Shown here: piece after piece, positions 30,693 to 42,204 of the stretch | Layout of the letters: each line of letters begins with the position of its first letter | Position numbering within the stretch: position 1 is the stretch's first letter | From: Actinernus sp. WN-2022 | Lineage: Eukaryota > Cnidaria > Anthozoa > Actiniaria > Actinernidae | Assembly (NCBI GenBank): GCA_030867875.1 | Contig: JAOWCC010001501.1 | Location: forward strand, 31,640,792 to 31,704,791 | Direction: 5' to 3' | Length of the DNA: 64,000 bases | Made by a program: the position numbers and the translations under genes | Notes under the pieces: generated by a model | Databases searched by the model: none | Told to the model about the DNA's origin: nothing | What the model saw: the letters and a program-made list of their open reading frames with translations, nothing else

Positions 30693-33600
30693 GTATTTAC
30701 ATTTTCCGCATGGCCATTTAGACAGGGCATCTGCATTCCCGTGTTGCAAATAAGGCCAATGCTTGATTGTGAAGTAGTAAGTTGATACTAATAGCTGCAG
30801 CCTTCTGGCCAGCTGATCCTCTGGTTTTCTGATCTTAAGCAGCCACTTCAGGGCACTATTTCTGTTCGGACCAGGAAATGTCTTCCTCACTAGTAGCGGT
30901 GATATATCTTTACTGCCACAATCACAGCCAGGAGTTCATTACGGGTGACACCGTAGTTTCGTTCGCACTTGCTTTATTACCTTCTCGCCATCTTATACTT
31001 GGGACACGACCACACTAATACAATTATTGCTTGCGTTCGTGCCCAGTAAGAACGGGTCATCAACTGTCGGGTAGGCTAGTATAGAGGCCGTTGTTAGCGC
31101 AAACTTAAGATGGCGGAATATGTCGTCACACTCCTGCACCCATTTAAACTCTCTCCCCTCCTTAGTAAGTATGTACATGGGTCTGGCAATGTCTTCGTAG
31201 CCTCGGACGAACCATCTGTATATGATCACAGGCCAAGGAATCCAGGTGTGCACGACCTCGATGTTCTGATGGTCGGTTGCCACGCATTGATCGCTTACCA
31301 CATGGCGAGGAAGGAACAGATTTCTGCAACAAGACGCATTTCGTGTGACTAAACTTAAGGCTGGGTTCACGGAGTCGTTTAAACACCCTGCAAAGCCGCT
31401 CCACCTCCTCTTGAAACGTGTTAGTATGAACAATTATATGTCACCCAGGTGGAGGAGGCACACCTCCCACTGCAGCCTTGATAGTACCTTCTCCATCAGT
31501 CGCTCAAAGGTTGCGGGAGCATTGCACAGATCATAATGGCAAACTGGTACAAACCTCTGCCAGCTGTGAAAGTGATCTTAGGTTTATCCTCTTCATCCAT
31601 AGCTACCTGCCAATAATCACTGTACAGAACAAGTCTTGAGAACCATTGGGAACCTGCCAGCACTTCAAAGCAATCGTCAGTCTTAGGCAAAATGTATGAA
31701 TCCTTAATGCCGATGTCGTTGAGTCTGTGGTAGTCGATGCAAAACCGTATAAAGCCATCTTTCTTTTTGACAAGTACTATCGGGGATGCCCAAGGACTTG
31801 AAGACGGCTTTGTTACACTTTTCGTTAGTATCTGCTCGACAATTTCGTCAAATTCAGCTCTCTTTTGGATTGGAAGGTGCCGAGCCGGCTGGCGGATAGG
31901 ACTGAAATTCCCTGTATTATTTTATGCTTCACCACACTAGTGCATCCTTGGTCATCGGGTGAGGAGGCAAAGACATTGGCAAACTTTGCAAGGAGTGCAT
32001 CAAGTTCGAGATGTTCTTTGTCATTCAGCTGCTGGGCGCTACGATTGAAGAAATATGTGAGGTGGGGCAGTAGAGCTGCTAGCCTAGCTCCATTTATCAC
32101 ACCCTCGTCCACACTTGATTGACAGTTTGCCACACGTGCCCTGTTTTCACCTAATGTGTCAACTGGCTCGCACATTGCTGTGATTGTGTTCTTATATAGG
32201 GCATGGGGCTGGTTTGTTGAGTTTAGCACTCAGGGGCACCACACCTGACACCCTGCCAGCATAAGTTTTTTTTTTATATCTGTCTGGCCGTTAGTTCTAA
32301 TATACCTGGTACTGACCACAGGTCCATGGGGGTCAACAACCATTGCTGTCACGATGACCTCGCTCATGATATGGGTGGAATAACAGTTGTCTCATCGACA
32401 GCAATCCGGTAACAGGAAGGGACAGCTGAGTTGAGTCCCAACCACTTTCCCCGATTATTAGTTCATAACGATCATCCCTAGATTGAGTCCAATCCTAGGA
32501 TTCAATTCGGTTTGATGTCGGCCATCCACACTTGATGGTCCACTTCCATATCCCCTACAAACATTGAGGAGCTTCCAGTGGCCAATGTAATCCTCTGCAT
32601 AACAGGTTCATGTTTCGGCCTTGAAGACACAGGAATAGCCCCTAAACTTGTATAATGTTCGCTCCTATCTAAAAGGAATTTTATGGGCATCCCCTATTAT
32701 GCCATCGGCGTTCCCCGTAAGGGTGCTGATTGCTTTGGTGATTCCCTTTGCTGTTGCTTAATTTGTGTAGTGGACAGTTATGCCGAACATGGCCCCTTTC
32801 TGTTGCCCCAACATTTTTGGTTGTGCTCTGAGTTGCCCACCCATTCGTTTCTCTGCTGGCCCATCTCCTTAACAAGGGCCTTTAGCTCATCAAGTTCCTA
32901 CTTAAGGTCCATCTCCGAATACTTCAGCTTGGGAGCCGCATTTACAGCCCTTGCTGTCACCCCAGGCTGCATGTCAGCAGAAAAGAAGGCGTCGAGCTGC
33001 ACTGCAACAATCAGTGCATCGTTTATTGTTTTTGGCTGTGCTTGGTGTACCTTCCTATGCACCTCTGGCTCCCCCAGTGCGTCAGTAAAACAGTACTTTG
33101 CCATGGTCTCCCTTAGTTCAGTAGTGACATCAGGAAATGCTTGATGAGCCAGCCTTCTTATTGCTTGTGCCAGCTCCGGAGTGATCTTGCCATTTTGCCT
33201 TGTGCTGTTTTTTAGGGCCGCACAAAACATTAATGTTAGGTTATACGAATATTGATCCAAATAGGTTATTCACGGCTGCGACCAGGTCGTTATAGTTCAT
33301 CCTTTTCCTCCTGTTGAGGTCTCCAAGGACTGCCTGTGCCAGACCGCTCAGACGAACGGCAAGATAAGTTATCTCACGCGTTGATCTCAGCCACCAATTC
33401 GAACTTCGTAAGTGCTTGGACGTACACAGGGTTTTTCTCTACGAATCACTCGTATTGTTGCTCAAGTGGTCCTTGATTTTCATCGTTTCCAAGAAAATCA
33501 TCTTCCAGACATTCCATTTATTTTTGGTCTCGTTTGACCTCGGGGGGGGGGGGGGGTTTGAGGGGCTGGTGTCGAAACTAAACTTTTGGTCATGCGTGCC

Positions 33601-33950
33601 AAGTTCTAGCTGTCTCCCGAAGTTTCTTTGTTGTTCTTGGATGCCTGAACTCAGTTTTCCAACCACGTTCAGGACTTGATTGATGCCAGTGGAGGTATTC
33701 GTTGGCTTGCATTTAAAGGTAGGTGCTTGTGGCTACAAGCGTTTGGGGAATTGGCGAAACTCGCCAGGGCTCCGAGATTTCTGTCTCCAATTCGTCCTCT
33801 GTCAAGTCGTTCAGGAATTTTTACTCCCCCATTATCATAGCGATCCATCTTTAGTATTATCATGTGCTGGTTTTCTTTCTGAGATCTCACCGCTGCCACC
33901 TGTTGTAGCGAACACGACAGACGCTTCAATACTCGGACTCAACTGTTAAC
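30693..33950 (-). pseudogene. Decayed Ty3/Gypsy element A (gag to RNase H)
   Basis: Minus-strand blocks in order from 33950 downwards: gag-like frames (33439-33666 and 32898-33260), a weak zinc-knuckle region (about 32700-32870), protease linker with DMEVDHQVWMADIKPN (about 32510), then reverse transcriptase with GFIRFCIDYHRLND (about 31740), EDKPKITFTAGRGLYQFA (about 31570) and HTKCVLLQ (about 31340), and the RNase H beginning ILAYPTVDDPFLL (about 31070) and ending NADALSKWP (about 30720). Many stops and frameshifts are present. Integrase is absent. The protease-linker segment is homologous to the start of element B at 36150, which lies in the opposite orientation. Confidence 0.8.
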
Positions 33951-34053
33951 ACTGATTCTCTTTATTCTATATAATAATTATTATTGGTGTCACAGGGTAT
34001 CAAGCGTATGACACGGATCGTATATGAAAAGTATAATTGTTGTCAGTCACAGC

Positions 34054-34876
34054 ACAGGTACCCCAGGCTCATTATGCGTAAAACGGTTATTTCCCGGATA
34101 TTTGAAATTACAGTAAATGTATGGAGTTTTAGCTCGAATGCCCGTTTGCTCTCAGACCTCAACATATATACCTTATTTTAAAAGCGATATTTCAATAAGC
34201 GGTTTAATGGTCCAGTGGTTTAGATTATGCCCTTTTGATCCAACGACCGGAGTTCGAGTCCTACACCGCGCACTAAAAAAAAAATTTTTACTTCTTTTTC
34301 TCTTTTCTCACTTTTATTTAATCTTTTCGTCTATTTTAAGGTATTAGAGCTGCCTTCTACACTAAAAATAAACAAAATATTGATATATATGTTTGAGGTC
34401 TGAGCCCGTTGCAGGTCAGATGGACAAGAACATCCGCGAAACTCGAAAACTGCAAACTACGTGGCATTTTTCTCCGGTTAGAGTAAAGCAGTGAAAGTGA
34501 AGCTGAGTGTGGTGAAGGACCTGTGTCTGGACAACCGTTATTTGAAGGAATTTTGGCGATGTACGGGATTTTTATGGGAATTCGAGCCGATTTTCTGCAG
34601 CTGATTGGCGGCTGATCGGCGTAGAGTTTGCTACCTTCCCAATAATTATACTAAGGGAAGGAAAATTACTGTAACTCACTCAATATTGGACGGAATGGCT
34701 TGAAACTTCACAGAAACTGAAAGAAATACACAAGAGACAGGTAAGAATATTTTAACGATTTATTGAAATTTATTTTAGAGCAAACGGGCATGCGAGCTAA
34801 AACTCCATACATTTACTCTAATTTCAAATATCCGGGAAATAACCGTTTTACGCATAATGAGCCTGGGGTTACCTGT
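34054..34876. mobile_element. Foldback element with ~97-bp inverted arms and a tRNA-like core
   Basis: The left arm 34054-34150 (starting ACAGGTACCCCAGGCTCATT) and right arm 34778-34876 (its inverse, one extra base) are nearly identical. An inner inverted pair around CTCAGACCTCAACATATATA (34149-34168 and 34384-34404) encloses a tRNA-like sequence. The direct repeat TCACAGGGTATCAAGC lies outside, at 33990-34005 and 34879-34894. No protein is encoded. It sits between Ty3/Gypsy element A and MEAK7 exon 2. Confidence 0.75.
34200..34276 (+). repeat. tRNA-like sequence with A-tail
   Basis: Contains A-box-like TGGTCCAGTGGTTTAGA and B-box GAGTTCGAGTCCT at tRNA spacing, followed by about nine A residues. 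The anticodon-arm region (CCCTTTTGATCCAAC) does not form a proper stem, so it is a tRNA pseudogene or SINE head rather than a working tRNA. It resembles a Gln- or Glu-type tRNA. Confidence 0.55.
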
Positions 34877-35416
34877 GGTCACAGGGTATCAAGCATTATC
34901 ACATGGATCGTGTATCAAATGTATCATTGGTATCAAAGGGTTTCGAGTGTATCGCGTATTACACATATCCTGCAAGGGTTATTTGTTCTGATGGGGTAAT
35001 CCATAGTTTCTCCATCTGTGTTATTTGTAAGGGACATATCCTTGGTCTACATAGAAAGAAAAGTAATAGAAATATTTGCAAAGTTGACAGTGTAATGATG
35101 TTCACAGACACCAACAATACTTTAGTACTAAAATTCTGTTAAACTTTGATTGGATTCTTGTTCAGAGACTCATTCTTTTTGGTTTTTAAATTAGGACTCA
35201 TTGTTTTGAGACAAGGACTTATCACATGCAATTTGTAACCAAATCACTGTTACAGTGGCCCAGCTTAAAGTCACATTACATTTGGCTGTTTTGCGAAAAA
35301 AATAAGTTACATTTGTTTTCATTTGTATGCGCAAATAATGCAGAACGTACAAAGGTACATCTAACAGAATCACTACTATAATTAGTTATAATTACCTTCA
35401 TGATTTACATGTTCAG

Positions 35417-35476
35417 AATTTGGTAGATGACAAGTCAGGTGATGGTAACCAGCTTATAACACAGTACAGATTTGAG
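35417..35476 (+). CDS. MEAK7: MEAK7 exon 2
   Basis: Twenty codons between acceptor ACATGTTCAG and donor GTAAAGTT, phase 0 at both ends. Reads NLVDDKSGDGNQLITQYRFE and joins LFE of exon 1, giving the FENLVDDKS stretch equivalent to human QLFDALSSDKNS. The intron before it is 11 kb, filled by the BEL/Pao and Ty3/Gypsy remnants. Confidence 0.88.
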
Positions 35477-35656
35477 GTAAAGTTATTATGTGCTGTATTT
35501 GCAATTTGCATGTGAATATTATTATTATAGTACTTGTTATAGGATTGCCATTAGGTAATATATAATAGAGCAATGAGATAACTTATATGTTTTGTATGCT
35601 GTCAGGCTAGTTGTTGCACCATATATCATTATTCAATAAAGTTATTGTACCGTTAG

Positions 35657-35825
35657 GAATATTTTAGTTGGCAAGATGATTGTGAGTTTGGAAAACTACT
35701 CTTCAAACACGTCACTGAAAAAATGGCAGAGAATCATGACAGAGGACCTGATGCCACTGGTAGTGCTGAGGGTGGACTGGACAAGAATAGATTTGTGAGG
35801 ACGATGGAGGCCATCCTTGACAAAG
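35657..35825 (+). CDS. MEAK7: MEAK7 exon 3
   Basis: 169 nt, acceptor TACCGTTAG and donor GTATGAAG. Starts EYFSWQDDCEFGKLLFKHVT and ends NRFVRTMEAILDK plus one base. Corresponds to human RLYDGMRRVD...VSQEQFTASMSHLLKG. In-frame junctions on both sides. Confidence 0.9.
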
Positions 35826-36139
35826 GTATGAAGTATAGAAGAATTATTCAATAAGTACATGTAGGCCGAAACACGCACTCTCGGGGTTGTGGATAGGATT
35901 TGGGGGAAATTAGGCAAATCAGAAATGGGGAAAATATAAGTAATATTTTTGGGAAAAGTTAGGGAAGTTAGAAAACAAATGGGGTAAAAATGTTGGGGTC
36001 TCCTAGGGTGAGCCATGTTTATGTTATAACCCAGTAAGTGACATCAATGGCTAAATTTAATTGGTAATTGATATGAGAGTGAAGGGAGTTGGGGAGGGGG
36101 ACAGTTCCATAATGATTAGGCGGCGACACGGGACCTTCA

Positions 36140-38840
36140 ACTTCAAGTAGGAGATATGGAAGTGGACCATCAAGTGTGGATGGCCGACATCAAACCGAAG
36201 GGAATCCTAGGGATGATCGTTATGAACTAATAATCGGGGAAAGTGGTGGGGAACCAACTCAGCTGGCCCTTCCTGTTACTGGATTGCTGTTGTTCCACCC
36301 ATGAGCGAGGTCATCGTGACAGCAAGGGTCGTTGACCCCCGTAGACCTGTGGTCAGTACCAAGTATATTAGAACTAACGGCCAGACTGATATAAAAATTT
36401 TTTATGCTGGCCAGGGTGTCAGGTGTGGTGCCCCCTGAGTGCTAAACCCAACAAACCAGCCCCATGCCCTATATAAGAACACATTCACAGCAATGTACGA
36501 GCCAGTTGACACATCAGGGAAAACAGGGCACGTGTGGCAAATTATCAATCAAGTGTGGACGAGGGTGTGATAAATGGAGCTAGGCTAGCAGCTCTAGCGC
36601 CAAGCAGCTGAATGACAAACAACACCTCGAACTTGATGCACTCCTTGCAAATTTGCCAATGTCTTTGCCTCCCCACCCGATGACCAAGGATGCAGTAGTG
36701 TGGTGAATTTATAAATTGTCAAGTGACGTAGAACGAATGTCTAAATGCATTTACAGATGACTGTAGGTGGCGATAGCTCTCAGGATTACAAGATAAAGTC
36801 AAGATAAGACATCGGTCACCTGCATCGGTCACCTGCTCACTGACCAAGGCCTCAGGCCTGACCCGGGAAAGGTCAAGGCGGTCCAAGAGATACCGAAGCC
36901 TACAGATGTAGCAGGAGTCCAGTGGCTAATAGGTTTCATAAACTACCTTAGCACATTTCTACCAATGCTTAGCGAGGTATGCAAGCCATTAACGACAGCT
37001 AACCCAAGAAATAGGTAGAGTACGTGGTATTGGACCGATACCCAGGAGCGAGCATTTGAGAGCATCAGGAAGCTAGTAACAGAAGCCCCAGTATAAAGTA
37101 CTATGATCCGAAAGAGGAGCTGACACTTCAGTGCGATGCCTAAGACAAAGGCCTAGGTGTGGTCCTAATGCAGAAAGGACAACCTACAGCCTTTGTGAGT
37201 AGAGTTCTGACGGATGCTGAAACTCGATATGCGCAAATCAAGAAAGAGCTGCTTGCAGTCATATTCTGACTAGAGAGGTTCCACCAGTATACATATGGTG
37301 GCCTTGTCAACGTAAAGTTGGACAAGGCCCTTGAGGTGATCGTGAAGAAGCCCATACACCAAAAAGACTGCAACGCGTGCTCCTGAGACTACAGGTCTAC
37401 GATACAGACCTAGTACATAGAAGTGGAAAGAAGATGGAATTAGCACACACTCTAAGCAGAGCCTACCTACCAGACAGTCAACCAAACCAGTTTGAGGTGG
37501 ACGTGGAAACGGTCAGCATGATTCAAGGCTTACCCATTGCAGCTGCTCGACTGGATGACATGTGTGCGCACGCATGTGTGCGCATGCAGGAGCTGATGAC
37601 AACCATTAATTCAGGATAGCCATAGCAGAGGAGCGAGGTATCTAGTGCAGTGCTACCATATTACAACGTAATAAACTCAGCATTCAAGATGGTATGGTTT
37701 CCTTGGCGAGAGAGTAGTAATACCTAAGACTTTACGAAAGGGCATGCTACACAGAATCCATTCATCTCACTTTGGGATTGAAGGGTGTCTGCACCATGTT
37801 AGAACATGGTTATACTGGCCGGGCATGAATGGCATGGTTAAAACATACATCAGGGGGTGCGATGTATGCCATTCCTGTGACAAACGACAACCAAAAGAAA
37901 CCCTAAATCCACAAGACATGCCAAATCATCCATGAGTCAAGGTGGGAACAGACCTGTTCAAGTTAAATCAGCATGAGTACCTGATCACCGTAGACTTACT
38001 ACTCGGGATTCTGGAAGGTAATCCACTTGAAGGTACTACATGTACCCATGTCATCCGAAAACTGAAGTCTCAGTTCGCCTGGTATGGAATTCTGGATATT
38101 TGCATTTCAGATAACAGCCCCCAGTTTGACTAGACAGCATTCACGGATTTTGCCAACAAGTGGAACTTTCAGTGAGTGACTTCCTCGCCTACTTACCCAC
38201 AGAGCAATGGCCGAGTTGAAAATGTGGTACAAGAAGCAAAGCGGCTAATGAGGATAGCAAAGAAGGATGAATCCGACATATACCTAGCATTGTTAGGTTA
38301 CCGAAACACTCCAACACAAGGCTTAGATACCAGCCCCGCCCAGAGATTCATGAGTAGGCGAACGAAAATGATGCTTCCGACGACAACTAACCTACTCAAC
38401 CCAGAGGTATATGACAAACACAGTAAAATACGGGCTAACAAAAAGCACCAAGCAAAGTACTACAACTGAGGAGCATGCAACCTCCCTAAATTGCAGAAAG
38501 GAGATATTGTGAGAGTGCATACAAACAATGCTAAGAACTCCACCCTGCAGAAGGCAGAAGTAAAACAGCAGGTAAACATACAATCTTATGAGGTGGAGAT
38601 GGAGATAGGAAGAAAATTATGTAGTGTTCCTACATAATTATGAAGGAATAGGGTTCTCATGCGCAGTATGAAGAATTCAACCCTCCTTCTCAAGTTAAGG
38701 GACACAAATTCCAACAATCAAAATGGTATTGATTCTGCAACTGAGCGCACTATTGACCAACAGCTCCACTGCCCAACCAACGGCCAAGTAGCCACTCACT
38801 CAGGGCGAATTGTGAAGAGGTCACAGTACTTGTAGGACTA
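36140..38840 (+). pseudogene. Decayed Ty3/Gypsy element B (protease linker to integrase)
   Basis: Starts with the VDHQVWMADIKP segment (about 36160), then reverse-transcriptase/RNase H pieces: GLRPDPGKVKAVQEIPKPTD (about 36850), WLIGFINYLSTFLPML (about 36925), SRVLTDAETRYAQIKKELLA (about 37200) and VHRSGKKMELAHTLSRAYLP (about 37420). The integrase follows with an HHCC finger ending CDVCHSC (about 37860-37880), GTDLF (first Asp, about 37947), DNSPQFD (second Asp, about 38110) and NGRVENVVQEAK (Glu, about 38220). At least a dozen stops or shifts. The central reverse-transcriptase part is missing, and no LTRs were found. Opposite in orientation to element A of the same family. Confidence 0.85.
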
Positions 38841-38986
38841 TAATACTGATTAAGGTTATTGTATATAAATGCTAATATATATTGTTAGATGCTTAGCCAA
38901 CTAATCATCTCTATGTATTAGACTAGTACTTATGTCTAAGGTGAGCAGGAGAACAATCATGTTTCTTTCTTTCTCCTGATCTGTAG

Positions 38987-39061
38987 GGTCTTCATCCAAA
39001 GGAAAACTTGAACTGTATTCCAGTGTCTTAACTGATGGAAAATCTCTCTTGAATTTCTCTG
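38987..39061 (+). CDS. MEAK7: MEAK7 exon 4
   Basis: 75 nt, acceptor CTGATCTGTAG and donor GTAGGTTT. Completes a Gly codon, reads SSSKGKLELYSSVLTDGKSL then LNFS, and ends one base into an Asp codon. Equivalent to human GNSEEKSLMIMKMISATEG. Directly follows the Ty3/Gypsy element B remnant. Confidence 0.85.
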
Positions 39062-39097
39062 GTAGGTTTATTTAATACAAATATTATATTCAATGTG

Positions 39098-39117
39098 GGG
39101 GGGGGGGGGGGGGGGGG
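39098..39117. repeat. Poly-G tract
   Basis: About 20 consecutive G residues in MEAK7 intron 4. Its exact length is likely to vary or to be a sequencing artefact. Confidence 0.8.
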
Positions 39118-39608
39118 CAAAATCGAGTAAATCTAGGGTGGGTGCTTAATTGAGAAAATACGGTATACCATGATATTATTATATAATTTAAATATTAAGT
39201 GAGTGCCCATCCTCGATTTGGCACCCGCCTCTCCCCTCCCTTACCCTAAAAAGAAAATACAGCAAAATAGAAAAATTCAGTGCAGCAATCCAGACTGTGA
39301 AAAACGTTTTAGTTAATCGTTAATGATTTTCATTTTGTCACTTCAAAATGAAACGTTTTCTCGCACAACTAAAAAGAGTTCCGAGTTCAAATTATGTTTT
39401 TTATATGAAACGTCACCCTCGATTAGGCTCCTCTCCATTAGCCACAAAATTTGAATTAAGTGCCCTGGGTACACGGTATGTATTATAGTACAGTGTTACA
39501 ATCCATGGATTTAGAGGTGGTATACGATTAATTTGATAATAACTTTATATTATATATATATATTATAAAATTAATATAATATTTGGCTTGTTTATTTCTT
39601 TTATACAG

Positions 39609-39721
39609 ACCTAGTTGAATTGTTTCATAAGTGCTGGGGTTTTGTGAAACTAGAATCTTCCAGAACCTCTCATACAAAACCATCAGACAAGTCTATGACA
39701 CATGTGTTGGCAACATCTGTG
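39609..39721 (+). CDS. MEAK7: MEAK7 exon 5
   Basis: 113 nt, acceptor TTTTATACAG and donor GTAAATTG. Completes Asp, then reads LVELFHKCWGFVKLESSRTS and ends DKSMTHVLATSV in phase 0. Corresponds to the human EDLVGSVVHVL...VQVLAAQLLSDM region. Confidence 0.88.
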
Positions 39722-40648
39722 GTAAATTGTTATTATTTCTGTTATTTGTAATTACTGCTTTAAACTTAAATTTATTTATTTGAAAACTGCACATCTTTTG
39801 AACCTCAGAAAAAGGTCAAATCACAAAACAGCTAATGAAATATAATGATGAATTATTATCATGTACTTGTTATTAAGTTATATGTACTACTAGACTACTA
39901 TATAAACATCCCTCCAGAGTCTGTGGAGATATTGGTCGAGTGGGAACTGAAGCGAGTTTTAAAGGCAAGGGGAGAGTGGGTCAGACAGGAAGGGAGATCG
40001 AGGGAGGGACCCTGGACAATCTGTTCATCGTCAGGTTTTTATTTCAGTAAGTGTCATCATATTATCGTGTACAGCTTTGCTAAAAGTAATGTACATATGT
40101 ATACAATTAATACCATTAATGCAATTGTATGTTAATACATTCACTGACACATCTACAAGTGCGATATAATCCCATCTTCATAACTGCTTAAAACCATCAG
40201 ACAGACGATTCTTTCTGCGGAAGTAAATATCACTTGCATGAATGTCTTCATCAACACCTTTAGGCATGCATCGCTCAATTAGTTAAATATTTAAATTTGA
40301 CAGCAGCTTACACCGACTTATCCAAGATATTGTATCTGATCTTCTACAATACTCTTCAATGGAGAAACCACATGTGAAGAACACTGAAACATTTGAAGAA
40401 ATTTTGCTTGAACATACAACTGATAATAAATTATATCAAATTCTTGCCAAACACCCACTGGAAAATAATTATAGCTAAAACATCTTGGCCACTTAATAAC
40501 CCTTGTACAGCCAACTTCTGCTCTGCTTTAGGAGCAGCTAGTTTGTAAAAGTTCTTTTGACGTACTTTATTAATGCATCATTGTTGTAAGATATGAAACC
40601 CCCTTATTGCGTTATTTAAAGATAATTTTGCGTAATATCTTTCCACAG
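39722..40648. other. MEAK7 intron 5
   Basis: Holds an open stretch at about 39917-40050 flanked by AG and a pseudo-donor. All three frames conflict with the phase of the neighbouring exons, so I treat it as intron. Otherwise AT-rich with no recognised element. Confidence 0.45.
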
Positions 40649-40795
40649 ATGGGAGTTAACTTCGATGAAGTAAGTTGTGAAAAGTTTCTTGACTGGGCAG
40701 CTAATAACATACCTTGTATTTTTGATGGCCTTCATTGCTGGGTAGTACGACGGCTCTTAAAAGGAAGACATTCCCCTGCAGAGGCAACTTTACAG
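40649..40795 (+). CDS. MEAK7: MEAK7 exon 6
   Basis: 49 codons in phase 0, acceptor CTTTCCACAG and donor GTAACTAT. Reads MGVNFDEVSCEKFLDWAANN then IPCIFDGLHCWVVRRLL. Matches human LDYDCDRAVIEDWVFRVPHVAIF, the segment before the TLDc domain. Confidence 0.92.
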
Positions 40796-41127
40796 GTAAC
40801 TATGACAAGGTATTACCGACACAAGAACCACTCTGGTCACTGGCTTGGGACACCCAGTAATGGCTTCCTGTATCTCGATGTAATATATAACTATTTTTGA
40901 TACAAAATCTTCTACAAACATCATTTAAAGTAATTGGCACTTTCTCATTGTAATTGGCACTAAAAGCAGTTATTCATTGTTGGCCATTATTGGCTGTTAG
41001 AGCCAATCAGAGATAACATTTACTGAAGGTGAAGAGCTCTAATAATGTTATCCAATTATAAGTCAATATCATTGATGTGATGATATAGCATATTAAACAG
41101 CTGTTGTGCTTTCATTTTCCATACCAG

Positions 41128-41283
41128 AGGCTGCCCTACCTTCCCAGTCCCTCCTGGTCACATGATGGAGCCATTCTTCTCACTCCTGATGTAGTGTGGG
41201 TGTTGTCTATGCTGCTTCCTAGCTTATACCATGGAACCCCACCTGCACAACAGGCAGCCTCTTCAACTGATATGCAGCTGCAG
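41128..41283 (+). CDS. MEAK7: MEAK7 exon 7
   Basis: 52 codons in phase 0, acceptor CATACCAG and donor GTGTGTGC. Reads RLPYLPSPSWSHDGAILLTP then VVWVLSMLLPSLYHGTPP. Corresponds to the human linker with LDVLSVMYINAQLP. Confidence 0.9.
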
Positions 41284-41404
41284 GTGTGTGCCTATCAGCT
41301 GCTAAATTATTATGTCACAAGTTCTTGGCAATGCCAGTCAAACTCAGGCTAATTAGTATTTTTAAAACTGTGCATCTTAGTTTGTGGCTGTACATCATCA
41401 GTTA

Positions 41405-41625
41405 TTATAACCGCCTCCCAAGAGGTCACTTAGGGTCTTAAAATAACTGAGAAGAAGGTCCTGCCTTTGCATAATCCAACAGTAAACGGTTAGACCTTCA
41501 CGTCTTCTCGGACAAGGACGTAAAACCGTAGGACTAAGTCAACAGACGGCCATGTGGAAGATTACTGAGCTACGTGTTAGTGGTAAACGTGTTACCCTCT
41601 ATAAATAAAGTGCCTTTACTTTTTA
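41405..41625 (+). mobile_element. SINE copy 3 (body without clear head)
   Basis: Reads AACCGCCTCCCAAGAGGTCA, then AGAAGGTCCTGCCTTTGCAT, ACGGTTAGACC, TCTTCTCGGACAAGGACGTA and ends with ATAAATAAAGTGCCTTTACTTT. This is the body of the SINE family seen at 30480-30692 and 53600-53795. The tRNA-like head is degenerate. Confidence 0.75.
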
Positions 41626-41816
41626 CTTACTTTTGGAATATGGCTAGACTATGGAAATATATTCCTAAAATGAGCCACCATGGAAAAGAATAATAGCTGC
41701 CCAAATATTATTAAACCAAAGAAAGAAAAATATATTAATGTTAATTAGCAGTGATGTAGATATAACTATTTTTTAGTTTATTCAGTTAATTAGTGTTCCC
41801 CAATTATCTTTATACA

Positions 41817-41918
41817 TTTATTATTGTTATTGTCGTTATGATTGTTATTATTGTTATTATTACTGTTGTTGTTGTTATTATTATTGTTATTGTTATTGTT
41901 GTTGTTATTATTATTGTA
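41817..41918. repeat. (ATT/GTT)n microsatellite
   Basis: About 100 bp of TTA and TTG triplets immediately upstream of the MEAK7 exon 8 acceptor. It supplies that acceptor's pyrimidine-poor but T-rich tract. Confidence 0.9.
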
Positions 41919-41919
41919 G

Positions 41920-41975
41920 GGTCCTGAGTGGACTTTGCTTTATGACTGTGTTGAACATGGACAGAGTCTGAATAG
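41920..41975 (+). CDS. MEAK7: MEAK7 exon 8 (TLDc domain start)
   Basis: 56 nt, acceptor TTATTGTAG and donor GTATGATA. Reads GPEWTLLYDCVEHGQSLN plus AG, the TLDc opening motif (human WRLLFSSELHGHSFSQL). The Arg codon is completed by exon 9, 4.8 kb away across a Ty3/Gypsy insertion. Confidence 0.93.
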
Positions 41976-42204
41976 GTATGATATATTAGTGTACCGTTTG
42001 GTTTTTCTTATATTTATTTTGTATAACAGTGTCGTTTACAATATATTGTAATGGTCCTGTACATCGATGTGTTCTATGTTCTCTTGAGTTCATTTGTATC
42101 TCCGGTCACACAAATACTACAACTCTGCCCAAGGGGGTATCCAGCGTACTTAGTATTGCTCATGTCTTAATAACGACGGGATGTAACTATAACAAAAACA
42201 GTTC

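Noticed and set aside
39917..40050. Candidate extra MEAK7 exon
   Set aside because: It is open in two frames, but neither matches the phase-0 ends of exons 5 and 6. Exons 5 and 6 join in frame without it.
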